In this document: one piece after another, positions 33,939-43,114 of the stretch
Numbering within the stretch: the first letter of the stretch is position 1
How the letters are laid out: each line of letters starts with the position of its first letter
From: Azospirillum thermophilum
GTDB taxonomy: Bacteria > Pseudomonadota > Alphaproteobacteria > Azospirillales > Azospirillaceae
Reading direction: 5' to 3'
Length of the DNA stretch: 64,000 nt
Assembly: GCF_003130795.1 (NCBI RefSeq)
Contig: NZ_CP029352.1
Location: forward strand, 237,001-301,000
Position numbers and translations under genes: made by a program
Notes under the pieces: generated by a model
Seen by the model: only the letters and a program-made list of their open reading frames with translations
The model's database searches: none
What the model was told of the DNA's origin: nothing

Positions 33939-35663
33939 CCTGCCCGGCCACCCCGAGGAGCGGGTGGTCCGCCAGCTTGCCGCCGCCCTGCTGTTCGAAG
34001 GGATCGTCGCGCCGGCGGTGACCGGCGACGAACGCCTCTCCTGGCGCTCGGGCGAGGGGGAGTTCCGCTGCCTGGGAACCTTCGGCCCCTTCGGGCGCCC
34101 GCGGATCCGGCCGGGATCGGTCGAGATGCGGGGCGAGGACGGCGACTGGCGGGCCGCCACCCTGGCCCGGATGGTCGCCGGCCTCGACGCGCCCGATCCG
34201 AACAGGGACGGCCTGCTGGCGGAGCTGGAGCGCACCGTCGCGCTCTGCCGGTGGAACGCCGCCAACCTCGCCGCCACCCCGCGCCATGGCCTGTCCTTTG
34301 CCGATCTGGAGGGCCGGCTGGAGGAGGGGCATCCATACCACCCCTGCTTCAAGGCGCGGCTGGGCTTCGACGAGGCCGACCATGCCGCCTTCGGGCCGGA
34401 GGTCGGGCAGCGCTTCCAGCTCGTCTGGCTGCTGGTCGCCCGGTCCTGCCTGCACCAGGCGATTCCCGGCGACGAGGAGGCGTTCTGGCGCGCCGAACTC
34501 GGCCCCGTCGCCTGGGAGACGGTGCGGCGCCGCCGGGCGGAGCTGAACCTGCCGGTGAGCGACTACGGCCTGCTGCCGCTGCATCCCTGGCAATGGTGGG
34601 CGCTGCGGGAGGGGGAGGTGGCGCCGTGGCTGGCCCCCTGGCTGGCCGACGGCCGGGCGGTCTGCCTGGGGCCGCTGGGCGACCATTACCGGGCCAGCCA
34701 GTCGCTGCGCACGGTGATGAACACCGACGACCCGCGCAAGGCGGACGTCAAGCTGGCGCTGAACATCGTCAACACCGCCTCCCGCCGGATCATCGAACCG
34801 CATTCGGTGTGCACCGGCCCGGCGATCTCCGGCTGGCTGACCGCCGTGGTGGAGGGCGATCCGGACTTCCGCGAGCGCTATCCGCTGACCCTGCTGCCGG
34901 AATATGCCGGGGTCATCGCCGACCGCGAGGGGCGGCTGGCCGGGCAGATGGCAGCGCTGTGGCGGCGCAGCGTGCAGTCGGTGCTGGGGAGGGCGAGTCA
35001 GCCGTTCCCTTCAACATGCTGATGGTGACGGAGGCGGACGGGTCCGCGTTCGCGGCACCCTGGATCGAGCGGTACGGGCTGCTGCCCTGGCTCGACCGGC
35101 TGCTGGAGGCGGCGGTGCTGCCGGTCTGGCACCTGCTGGTCCGCCACGGCATCGCGGTCGAGGCGCACGGGCAGAACATGATCCTGGTCCACCGCGACGG
35201 CTGGCCGGTGCGGCTGGTCCTGCGCGACTTCCACGACAGCGTGGAGTACGCACCGGACTTCCTGGCCGACGCCAGCCGCCTGCCGGACTTCCCCAGCCTG
35301 CATCCCGCCTACCGGGAGGCGCCGCCCGACCGGTACTATTGGGCGAGCGGCGTGGACGCGCTCCGCGAACTGGTCATGGACACCCTGTTCGTCTTCAACC
35401 TGACCGAACTGTCCGACCTGCTGGCGTTGACGCACGGGCTGCCGGAGGACGTCTTCTGGCGGCGCGTTCACGAGCTTCTGGAAGCCCATGCCCGCCGCCA
35501 CGGGCTGGAGGAGCGGCACCGCCGCGTCGGCCACGCCGCCCCGGAAATCCTCACCGAATCCCTGCTGCGCGGAAAGCTGCTGCGCGCGCGGGAGGAGATT
35601 CACCACAGCGTTCCCAACATCTTCGCGCGCTTCGCGCCATCAGCTTCGGGGAGCTCCCGATGA
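33922..35663 (+). CDS. asbB: NIS siderophore synthetase, AsbB-like (IucA/IucC family; frameshifted)
   Basis: The second IucA/IucC-family synthetase, in petrobactin synthesis adding the further spermidine or dihydroxybenzoyl-spermidine arm. Blocks seen: 'YGLLPLHPWQWWALREGEV', 'YRASQSLRTVMNTDDPRKADVKLALNIVNTASRRIIEP', 'GIAVEAHGQNMILVHRDGWPVRLVLRDFHDS' and 'HSVPNIFARFAP'. The first frame (GTG 33922) stops at 35022; the rest is open one frame over. Adding a G to the run at 34991-34993 restores 'VLGRGESAVPFNMLMVTEADG' and one protein of about 580 residues. It overlaps the asbC start (ATGA). Confidence 0.9.
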
Positions 35664-36907
35664 TCCGCATCGACGACCGATCCTATTCCCGGGCGGAGGT
35701 CGAGGCCCTGACCGCCGGCCATGCCGGGCAGGCCCGCCTGTCCGACCGGCCCGGCGCCCGCTTCGCCGTCTGTTTCGCCGGCACCATCGACTGGCTCGCC
35801 CTGTTCTTCGCCATCCGCGCGGCGGGCGGCAGCCTGCTGCCGCTGCATCCCTCCACCCCGGTCGAGGCGGCGCGGCGGTTGGCGCGCGAGGCCGGCTGCC
35901 ATGCGCTCTACCACAACAGCCTGGCGGCGGAGGAGATCGTTCCGTTCTCCGGCGATCCGGCGCCCGGCCGGCTGCTGCAGATGAGTTCCGGGACCACCGG
36001 CGCCCCCAAATGCATCGCGCGGAGCTGGGAGGAGATCGACCGGGAGATCGAGAGCTACGTCGGCTTCTTCACCGAGCCTGCCGGCATGACCCCGGTCATC
36101 GCCTGCCCGACCACCCATTCCTACGGGCTGATCTGCGGGCTGCTCGCCGGACTGCGGCGCGGGGCGGAGCCGGTGATCCTCGACACCACCAACCCGAAGT
36201 TCCTGCTGAAGGCGCTGCGGGAGATCGACCGGCCGCTGCTCTACGCCTCGCCGGTCATCCTGCACACGCTGGCCCGGCTGATGCCGGAGGGGGAGCGCAT
36301 CCATGCCGTGATGACCTCCGGCACCCTGCTGCCGGACCCCTGGTTCGCGCGCATCCGCGGCAGGACCGTCCACATGTTCCAGCAATACGGCTGCTCGGAG
36401 GCCGGCTGCATCGCGGTCAATGCGGACATGGCGGCCAGCGCCGACCTCGGCCGCGTGCTGCCCCACCACCGCCTGACCACCGGGACGCAGGACGCCGCGG
36501 CGGAGATCGTGCTGTCCGGCCCCGGCGGTGAAATCCGCACCCACGACCTGGGATACCGGCGCGACGACGGAATGCTGGTGTTCGTGTCGCGCCTGGACGA
36601 CACCATCAACGTCGCCGGCCTGAACGTCTACCCGCAGGAGGTGGAGGACGTGGCGATGGCGCTGCCCGGCGTCACCGACGCGGTCGCCTTCCGCCGCAGC
36701 GACCGCTTCGCCGGCGAGCGGGTCGCCCTGCTGTTCGCCGCCGCGCCGGAGGTGACGGAACAGGCCCTGCGCGACTGGTGCCGCAGCAATCTGGCGGCCC
36801 ACCAGCAGCCGGGCGCGGTGATCCGCGCCGACGCCCTGCCGCGCATGGCCAACGGCAAGATCAGCCGGCGCGAGGTCGCCGCACGCTATGGGGAGGCCGC
36901 GCCATGA
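35660..36907 (+). CDS. asbC: AMP-dependent aryl-acid ligase, AsbC-like (3,4-dihydroxybenzoate activation)
   Basis: A 415-residue ANL-superfamily adenylating enzyme. In the petrobactin pathway AsbC activates 3,4-dihydroxybenzoate and loads it on the AsbD carrier. Core motifs: P-loop 'MSSGTTGAPKCIARSWEEID' from residue 108, 'YGLICGLLAGLRRGAEPVIL', 'MFQQYGCSEAGCIAVN', 'THDLGYRRDDGMLVFVSRLDDTINVAGLNVYPQEVEDV' and C-terminal 'RMANGKISRREV' with the catalytic Lys. The length is short for the superfamily, as for AsbC. It overlaps asbB upstream and the asbD-asbE fusion downstream, both ATGA. Confidence 0.92.
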   Translation: MIRIDDRSYSRAEVEALTAGHAGQARLSDRPGARFAVCFAGTIDWLALFFAIRAAGGSLLPLHPSTPVEAARRLAREAGCHALYHNSLAAEEIVPFSGDPAPGRLLQMSSGTTGAPKCIARSWEEIDREIESYVGFFTEPAGMTPVIACPTTHSYGLICGLLAGLRRGAEPVILDTTNPKFLLKALREIDRPLLYASPVILHTLARLMPEGERIHAVMTSGTLLPDPWFARIRGRTVHMFQQYGCSEAGCIAVNADMAASADLGRVLPHHRLTTGTQDAAAEIVLSGPGGEIRTHDLGYRRDDGMLVFVSRLDDTINVAGLNVYPQEVEDVAMALPGVTDAVAFRRSDRFAGERVALLFAAAPEVTEQALRDWCRSNLAAHQQPGAVIRADALPRMANGKISRREVAARYGEAAP

Positions 36908-38187
36908 CCCGGGCCGACATCGTCGAGGCCATCCGCACCGTCCTGCGCGACCATCTGGAGAACCGACACCTGGAGGCGTTCGGCCCGCAGGCCCGGCTGA
37001 ACGAGGATCTCCATCTCGACTCCGTGCTGATGATGGAGCTGTTCCTCCAACTGGAGCTGTCCTTCGGGCTGGACGCCCCGGACGAGCTCGTCACTTCGCG
37101 CGATCTCTCCACGGTGGCCGACGTGGCGGGCCTGTTCGCCGGCGCCGCGCCGGCCGCCGCGGCCGAGGCGCCCCCGCCCGGCAGCGTGCATGGCGAGGAG
37201 TACCAGGACATCAAGGTGCACTGCTTCGTCAGTTGCGTCTGCGACGCGCTGAAGCGGGCCGGCATCGACCATCGCCCCTTCTATTTCGGGGTCTGGGATG
37301 CCGGGTTCGAGGTCGGGGCCGACCAGGTCCTTCGCTATCACGCCCCCACCGTCAGCCACGATGTCTTCCGCGACTGGTACCGCCGCCTGTACGGGGCGGA
37401 GGTGCGGCAATGGTACGATCCCGCCCGCGGCAAGGAGGAGAACCTCGCCGTCCTTTTCGATCTGGTGGAGCGGCGGGCGGACACGCTCAGCGTCATGGCG
37501 ATGGTCGATCTGTTCCACCTGCCGGAGCGGGAGAACAAGTTCAACCAGAACCCCTTCCCGCATTACCTGATGCTGGAGAAGAGCGGCGATCCGGCGACCT
37601 TCCTCGTCCGTGACCCCGACTTCCGCTGGGAGGGCGAGATCGCGCGGGAGCGGATCGCCGACGCCTTCCGCCAGCCCAGCGTCGGCGGCGGCTACCTGTT
37701 CGACCGGCGCGACCTGCATCCCGCACGGCCCGCCGACATCGCCGCCTATTTCGAAGCCTGCTTCCGGGCCGATGCCAATCCGCTGACCGAAGCGGTGCGC
37801 GCCATCCTGCGGGCCCATCTGGGCGGGACGGCCTGCCTGCCGCCCGCCAACCTCTCGATGGCGCTGCGCGAGCTGCCGGTGATCGCCATCCGCAAATACG
37901 CCTACGAGCACGGTTTCGCCTTCTTCTGGCGGGCGCTGCGCCTGTCCGACGATGGTTTCCTCCTCCGCTGCGACGCCATCGAGGAGCTGTTCCAGGGGTT
38001 CAAGTCCCTGCACTACGCCATCCTCCGCCTCGCCCAGACCGGCGACGTCGGGCTCGCTCCCGACCTGTTCGGGCGGCTGGATCGGCTCGACCGGCAGGAG
38101 ATGGCGCTGAAGGCCGATCTCGCCGCCGTGTTCCACCGGTGGCGCGCCGCCGCCGGCCTGACCGCATTGTCTGCCGAGGTCGCGTGA
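36904..38187 (+). CDS. fused acyl-carrier protein and AsbE-like acyltransferase (AsbD-AsbE fusion)
   Basis: A 427-residue two-domain protein. Residues 1-78 are a carrier protein; 'NEDLHLDSVLMMELFLQLE' contains S40, the phosphopantetheine attachment site, as in AsbD. An Ala/Pro linker (about 79-96) leads to a second domain beginning 'YQDIKVHCFVSCVCDALKRAGIDHRPFYFGVWDAGFEV', with 'VTREND'-unlike but AsbE-like blocks 'HLPERENKFNQNPFPHYLML' and 'LPPANLSMALRELPVIAIRKYAYEHGFAFF'. AsbE transfers the dihydroxybenzoyl group from AsbD to spermidine. In Bacillus the two are separate genes; here no stop or frame change separates them. Coupled by ATGA to asbC. Confidence 0.88.
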   Translation: MTRADIVEAIRTVLRDHLENRHLEAFGPQARLNEDLHLDSVLMMELFLQLELSFGLDAPDELVTSRDLSTVADVAGLFAGAAPAAAAEAPPPGSVHGEEYQDIKVHCFVSCVCDALKRAGIDHRPFYFGVWDAGFEVGADQVLRYHAPTVSHDVFRDWYRRLYGAEVRQWYDPARGKEENLAVLFDLVERRADTLSVMAMVDLFHLPERENKFNQNPFPHYLMLEKSGDPATFLVRDPDFRWEGEIARERIADAFRQPSVGGGYLFDRRDLHPARPADIAAYFEACFRADANPLTEAVRAILRAHLGGTACLPPANLSMALRELPVIAIRKYAYEHGFAFFWRALRLSDDGFLLRCDAIEELFQGFKSLHYAILRLAQTGDVGLAPDLFGRLDRLDRQEMALKADLAAVFHRWRAAAGLTALSAEVA

Positions 38188-39044
38188 TGAAGCTCTCGCT
38201 CTGCACCATCACCTTCCGCCACCATCTGGTGTCGCTGGAGGATCTGGCCGTGTGGGCTGCCGGCAACGGCTTCCAGGGGATCGAGCTGTGGGGGGCGCAT
38301 GCCCGCAACATGGCCGGCAGTGCCAACCGCGACGGCGCATGGCTGGCGGGGTTCGGCCTGTCGGTGCCGATGGTCAGCGACTATCTGCCGCTCGACGGCG
38401 AGCCCGACGCGCTGGTGCGCAAGACGCTGGATCTGTGCCGTCTGGCCCGGCTCTGGGGCGCCGGCAAGATCCGCACCTTCGCCGGCAGTGCCGGCAGCGC
38501 GCAGACGCCGCCGGACCGGCAGGGCTTCATCGCGGAGCGGCTGCGGACCCTGTGCGGACTGGCGGCCGACCACGGCCTGTCGCTGCTGGTGGAGACCCAC
38601 CCCGGCACGCTGGCCGACAGCCTGAAGGCGACCCGCGCGCTGATCGCCGCAGTCGATCATCCCGCGCTGAAGGTCAATTTCGACGTGCTGCACGTCTGGG
38701 AGGGCGGCGACGACCCGGTGGCGGCCCATCGGGTGCTGCGGCCGCACATCGGCCATTACCACCTGAAGAACATCCGCGCCCGCGCCGACCTGACGGTGTT
38801 CGAACCGGCCAACGTCTATGCGGCGGCAGGGCGGCGCGACGGGATGGTGCCGCTGTTCGACGGGGCGGTGGACTATCGCCGTTTCCTGGCCGAGCTGGCC
38901 GGCGATCCCGCGGCGGAGGGCTCGCTGGAGTGGTTCGGCGACGACTGCTACGCGGTTCTGCGGCGCGATCGCGACGGCGTGGCGGAGGCGACGGCGCCCG
39001 CCGCCGGGATCGACCGGCCCCTCCGCGCCGGTGCCCGCCGCTGA
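38187..39044 (+). CDS. asbF: 3-dehydroshikimate dehydratase, AsbF-like
   Basis: A 285-residue TIM-barrel of the xylose-isomerase-like family that turns 3-dehydroshikimate into 3,4-dihydroxybenzoate (protocatechuate), the aromatic building block of petrobactin. The metal ligands expected for AsbF are present: E136 ('LLVETHPG'), D166 ('VNFDVLHVWEGG'), H192 ('GHYHLKNIRA') and E248 ('GSLEWFGDD'). The length matches Bacillus AsbF (about 280). The ATG at 38187 shares one base with the preceding stop (TGATG). It is the last gene of the operon; a strong GC hairpin follows. Confidence 0.93.
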   Translation: MKLSLCTITFRHHLVSLEDLAVWAAGNGFQGIELWGAHARNMAGSANRDGAWLAGFGLSVPMVSDYLPLDGEPDALVRKTLDLCRLARLWGAGKIRTFAGSAGSAQTPPDRQGFIAERLRTLCGLAADHGLSLLVETHPGTLADSLKATRALIAAVDHPALKVNFDVLHVWEGGDDPVAAHRVLRPHIGHYHLKNIRARADLTVFEPANVYAAAGRRDGMVPLFDGAVDYRRFLAELAGDPAAEGSLEWFGDDCYAVLRRDRDGVAEATAPAAGIDRPLRAGARR

Positions 39045-39046
39045 CG

Positions 39047-39077
39047 CGCCGGGGCGGCCCCGCCTGCCGCCCCGGCG
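39047..39077. terminator. GC-rich hairpin after asbF
   Basis: CGCCGGGGCGG / CCGCCCCGGCG form an 11-pair perfect stem with a nine-base loop three bases after the asbF stop. No T-run follows, so it may be a weak or rho-assisted terminator, or an mRNA 3' stabiliser. Confidence 0.5.
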
Positions 39078-39256
39078 AGAGCAGCCGTTTCATGCTTATA
39101 GAATAAACCAAATACCCGGCGAATTTGTCCGCAACTTCAAGTGGGATTTTTCTGCCCGGAGTTGCTTTCTTTTTAACCTTTTGAGGTACCCTGAGCCCCT
39201 TCGACACTGGCACGACACATCGACCCGTCCGGTTAAAGGGACACAGGAGCCTCATC

Positions 39257-41272
39257 ATGCTGTCCACCGTAGCATCGCTGCGCATCGGTCAACGCATCGC
39301 CCTCGGTTTCGTTGCCGTCATTCTGCTGTCCCTGCTTCTGGTCGGGGTGGTCTGGGTCAAGCTGAACGAGATAGAGGCGAGCTTCAGCGGATTCTCCAGC
39401 GTGAACGCCGCGAGCCTCCTGGTCCGGGACGTCGAGACGAAGGCCAAGGAGTCGGGGATCCGCGTCGGCGACGTCATCATTTCGCAGAACGACGAAGCCA
39501 GGGCCAAGCTGCAGGAGATCAACGAGGACTGGCGCAAGTCGATCGAGACCGCCAGGGCGGCGCTGACCAACCCGGAATGGTCGAAGACCTTCGCCGCCGT
39601 GGTCGAAGCGGAGAAGCGCTACGCCGACTATGTCCGGAGCGTGGACGCCGGGCTGAAGGAGCGGGAGCGGCTGATCAACGAGGTTCTGGCGCCGGCCGAC
39701 ACGCGCATCCGCCAGTTCCTGACGGAGATCGTCGTCGAAATGCAGACGGCGGGCCGACAGGAGTCCGTCGCCGCCGTCGCCGCCGCGCAGGATCACCTGC
39801 TGCGCGGGCAACTGTACGTCTACAAATTCCTCGTCACCAACGAGGCGTCGGAAATGATGCTCTCGGCCATCGAACTGGATGCCCTGCGGGAACCCCTCGA
39901 CCGGCTGGAGCGGATGGAGACCGGGGCGCCGGAGCTTCTGCGGAAGCTCGCCCTGATCAAGCAGGACGTCGCCACCTACGCCGCCGCGACCGTGCAGCTT
40001 GAGAAGGTGATCGTCCAGCGGCTGGCGGATACCGAGGCGATGGCGGAGAACCGCCAGCAGATCCAGGACGCCATCGGGGTCATCCGGGCTTCCCAGGAGG
40101 AGGCGATGGCAGGATCCCACGCGGCGGCGGTCGACGATGTCGGGTCCGCCCGCAGCACCATGATGGCCGTTTCCCTGGTTTCCCTGCTGATCGGCGTCGT
40201 CCTCTCGCTGGGGCTGACCCGCGGCATCACCCGCCCGATCCAGGCCATGACCGAGGCCATGCGCCGTCTGGCGACCGGTGACACGACGGTCGAGGTGCCC
40301 GCCAGCGGGCGGAAGGACGAGATCGGCGCGATGGCCGCCGCCGTCGTGGTCTTCAAGGCCAATGCCGTCGAGCGCCTGCGCATCGAGGCGGAGCAGGCCG
40401 CCGAGCGGGCGGTGAAGGAGAGGAGGACGGCCGAGATGGAGCGGCTCGTCCAGGGCTTCGACACGACGATGAGCAGCGTGCTGGGCAGCGTCGCCTCGTC
40501 GGCCACGGAACTCAGCCACACCGCGGATTCCATGGCGCTGCTGGCCGAGCAGACCAACCGCCAGTCGGCGGCGTCGGCATCGGCGGCCGAACAGACGAGC
40601 GCCAACGTCCAGACGGTCGCCGCGGCCACCGAGGAGATGGCGGTGTCGATCCAGGAGATCGGCCGGCAGGTCGCCAACTCCACCGCCATCACCACGCAGG
40701 CGACGCAGCAGGCGACCGAGACGACGGAGCAGGTCCGCGGTCTCGCGGCAGCGACCGACCGCATCGGCGAGGTGGTCAAGCTGATCCAGGACATCGCGAG
40801 CCAGACCAACCTGCTGGCCTTGAACGCGACGATCGAGGCGGCCCGCGCCGGCGAGGCCGGCAAGGGCTTCGCCGTGGTGGCGAGCGAGGTGAAGCAACTC
40901 GCCAACCAGACCGCCCGCGCGACGGAGGAGATCGCCCAGCACATCGCCGGCGTCCAGACCGCCACGCAGGCGACCGTCGCGGCCATCGGCGGCATCGGCC
41001 AGACGATCACGACGATCAACCAGATCACCTCGACGATCGCCGCCGCCATCGAGGAGCAGAACGCGACCACCGGCGAGATCGCCCGCAATGTCCAGCAGGC
41101 GGCGCGCGGCACGCAGGAGGTGAAGGTCAACGTCGTCCAGGTGAACGAGGCGGCTACCCAGACCGGAGCCGCGGCGACCCAGGTTCTGGGTGCCTCGAAC
41201 GAGCTGTCGCGGCAGGCGGAGGATCTGCGGCGCGAGGTCGAGACCTTCCTGTCCAGCATCAGGGCCGCCTGA
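39257..41272 (+). CDS. methyl-accepting chemotaxis protein
   Basis: A 671-residue transmembrane chemoreceptor. First membrane helix at about residues 14-34 ('[21 protein letters not shown]'), a long mostly helical periplasmic sensor (about 35-295, resembling helical-bundle sensors), second membrane helix at about 298-320 ('[19 protein letters not shown]'), HAMP to about 375, then the cytoplasmic signalling coiled coil. The conserved tip '[40 protein letters not shown]' lies near residues 508-550. There is no CheR-binding pentapeptide at the C-terminus. ATG 39257 has CAGGAG upstream. It stands alone with about 210 bases of AT-richer leader; ligand unknown. Confidence 0.95.
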   Translation: MLSTVASLRIGQRIALGFVAVILLSLLLVGVVWVKLNEIEASFSGFSSVNAASLLVRDVETKAKESGIRVGDVIISQNDEARAKLQEINEDWRKSIETARAALTNPEWSKTFAAVVEAEKRYADYVRSVDAGLKERERLINEVLAPADTRIRQFLTEIVVEMQTAGRQESVAAVAAAQDHLLRGQLYVYKFLVTNEASEMMLSAIELDALREPLDRLERMETGAPELLRKLALIKQDVATYAAATVQLEKVIVQRLADTEAMAENRQQIQDAIGVIRASQEEAMAGSHAAAVDDVGSARSTMMAVSLVSLLIGVVLSLGLTRGITRPIQAMTEAMRRLATGDTTVEVPASGRKDEIGAMAAAVVVFKANAVERLRIEAEQAAERAVKERRTAEMERLVQGFDTTMSSVLGSVASSATELSHTADSMALLAEQTNRQSAASASAAEQTSANVQTVAAATEEMAVSIQEIGRQVANSTAITTQATQQATETTEQVRGLAAATDRIGEVVKLIQDIASQTNLLALNATIEAARAGEAGKGFAVVASEVKQLANQTARATEEIAQHIAGVQTATQATVAAIGGIGQTITTINQITSTIAAAIEEQNATTGEIARNVQQAARGTQEVKVNVVQVNEAATQTGAAATQVLGASNELSRQAEDLRREVETFLSSIRAA

Positions 41273-41301
41273 GTCCTCCGGCCCGCAAGGAGGCCTGCAA
41301 A

Positions 41302-41330
41302 GCCCGCCCCCGGTCCGGGGGCGGGGCGGC
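41302..41330. terminator. hairpin between convergent MCP and sugar-type permease genes
   Basis: GCCCGCCCCCGGTCCGGGGGCGGGGC folds into a nine to eleven pair GC stem, followed on the plus strand by GGCCTTTCCC. It lies 29 bases after the MCP stop and 12 bases before the stop of the convergent permease gene, so it can serve both. Confidence 0.6.
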
Positions 41331-41341
41331 CTTTCCCGGCG

Positions 41342-42154
41342 TCAGCGGATGCCGGCGCGCATGAAGCTCTGGACGAACTGGCGCTGGAACAGCAGGAAGG
41401 CGACCAGCAGCGGGGCGGCGGTCATCAGGGTCGCGGCGGTGATGACCGACCAGTCGATCCCCTGGTCGGTGGAGGCGAAGACCGACAGCCCGACGGTCAG
41501 CGGCCGGGTGGTGACCGAATTGGTGATGATCAGCGGCCACAGGAAGTTGTTCCAGTGGTAGCTGATCGACACCAGCCCGTAGGCGACGTAGACCGGACGG
41601 GCGAGCGGCACATAGACCCGCCACAGGATGCCCAGCGTGCCGGCCCCCTCCACCCGTGCCGCGTCGTCGAGCTCGCCCGGCACCGTCTTGAAGGTCTGGC
41701 GCAGCAGGAAGATGCCGAAGGCCGACGCCATGTAGGGCAATGCCATCGCCGCGACGCTGTCGACGAGGCCGAGCGCATGCATGCTGCGGTAATTCTCCAC
41801 CACGAGCGCGTCGGGCATCAGCAGAAGCTGGAGCAGCACCAGCAGGAAGGCCGCCTGCCGTCCCCGGAAGTCGAAGCGGGCGAAGGCATAGGCCGCCAGC
41901 GTGCACAGCAGGAGCTGGCCGGCGAGGATCATGGTCACCAGCGCCACCGTGTTCAGCAGATAGCGCGGGAAGGGCGCCGCCGCCCAGGCGCTGGCGAAAT
42001 TCTCCAGCGTCAGCGGGGCCGCGGGGTCGAAGCGGACGGCGTAGGCGCCGGGGTGAAAGGCGGTCCACAGCGCGAACAGCAGCGGCAGCACCCACAGGAT
42101 CCCGAGCAGCCAGGCCCCTGCCGTCTCCAGCATGTCGAACAGGCGGTCCGTCAT
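41342..42154 (-). CDS. carbohydrate-type ABC transporter permease, UgpE/MalG family
   Basis: A 270-residue inner-membrane permease with six helices and the EAA loop 'VPGELDDAARVEGAGTLGILWRVYVPLARPVYVAYGLVSISYHWNNFLWPL', typical of the UgpE/MalG group. It pairs with the UgpA-like permease encoded ten bases upstream in the same direction. In the operon with phnW, phnX and a FAD oxidase, this importer probably takes up a phosphonate-related compound or phosphodiester; the family alone would suggest glycerol-3-phosphate or a sugar. Confidence 0.93.
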   Translation of the reverse strand: MTDRLFDMLETAGAWLLGILWVLPLLFALWTAFHPGAYAVRFDPAAPLTLENFASAWAAAPFPRYLLNTVALVTMILAGQLLLCTLAAYAFARFDFRGRQAAFLLVLLQLLLMPDALVVENYRSMHALGLVDSVAAMALPYMASAFGIFLLRQTFKTVPGELDDAARVEGAGTLGILWRVYVPLARPVYVAYGLVSISYHWNNFLWPLIITNSVTTRPLTVGLSVFASTDQGIDWSVITAATLMTAAPLLVAFLLFQRQFVQSFMRAGIR

Positions 42155-42164
42155 CGGAGGCCCC

Positions 42165-43046
42165 TCATCGGTAATGCACCTTGCGGTCGAGGAAGACGAA
42201 CTGCCCGACCGCCAGCACCATCAGGATCCCCACCAGCACCGTCGTCAGCGCCGCGGCGTAGCCGGTATCCCAATAGCGGAAGCCGACCTCGTAGATGTGG
42301 TAGAGCAGCAGTGCCGTGCTGTTGTCGGGGCCGCCGCGGGTCATGACGACGACGAGGTCGACCATGCGGAAGGCGTTGATCACCGCGTTGACCAGCACGA
42401 ACAGCGTGGTCGGCATCAGCAGCGGGAAGGTGATGCGGCGGAAGATGTACCAGCGCGACGCCCCCTCCAGCGCCGCCGCCTCGCGCAGCGAGGGCGACAG
42501 CCCCTGCAGGGCGGCGAGGTAGAAGATCATGAAGAAGCCCGCCTCCTTCCACACCGTCACCACCATCAGCGCCGGCAGCGCGGTGGAGCGGTCGCCCAGC
42601 CAGTTCTGCGCCGGCAGGCCGAACAGTCCGGTGATCTGGTCGATCAGCCCGTAGCCGGGCGTATAGAAGAACAGCCAGATGTTGGCGACGGCGATCATCG
42701 GCAGGATCGTCGGCGTGAAATAGGCCACCCGCAGCGCCGTGCGCCCGCGGATCTTTCCGTTGACCCACAGCGCCATCAGCAGGGCCAGCGCCACCGAGAC
42801 CGGCACGGTGCCGAGCGCGAACAGCAGGTTGTTGACCAGGCTCTTCCAGAAGACGGGGTCGTCGACCATGGTGGCATACTGGTCGAGCCCGACGAAGCGC
42901 GCCGGCCGTGCCCCCTTGGGCGTCGAATGCAGCGAGCTCCAGATCGAGGCGACCGCCGGGTAGTAGGTGAAGGCGACCAGCAGCACCGCCGCCGGAAGCA
43001 GCAGAAGCCAGCCATGGATGTGCGTGGTGAGGCGGCGGTCGGTCAT
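42165..43046 (-). CDS. carbohydrate-type ABC transporter permease, UgpA/MalF family
   Basis: A 293-residue permease with six helices. N-terminal 'GWLLLLPAAVLLVAFTYYPAVASIWSSLHST', 'FVGLDQYATMVDDPVFWKSLVNNLLFALGTVPVSVALALLMAL' and the EAA loop 'LQGLSPSLREAAALEGASRWYIFRRITFPLLMPTTLFVLVNAVINAFRMVDLVVVMTRGGP' are those of UgpA. It works with the UgpE-like subunit, the binding protein 68 bases upstream and the ATPase further up. Confidence 0.94.
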   Translation of the reverse strand: MTDRRLTTHIHGWLLLLPAAVLLVAFTYYPAVASIWSSLHSTPKGARPARFVGLDQYATMVDDPVFWKSLVNNLLFALGTVPVSVALALLMALWVNGKIRGRTALRVAYFTPTILPMIAVANIWLFFYTPGYGLIDQITGLFGLPAQNWLGDRSTALPALMVVTVWKEAGFFMIFYLAALQGLSPSLREAAALEGASRWYIFRRITFPLLMPTTLFVLVNAVINAFRMVDLVVVMTRGGPDNSTALLLYHIYEVGFRYWDTGYAAALTTVLVGILMVLAVGQFVFLDRKVHYR

Positions 43047-43114
43047 GGTGCTTCGTCAGGTCCCAGTCCCAGGAAGGCCGGGAGGGACGCCGCGGCGTCC
43101 CCCTCCCGCGCCGG

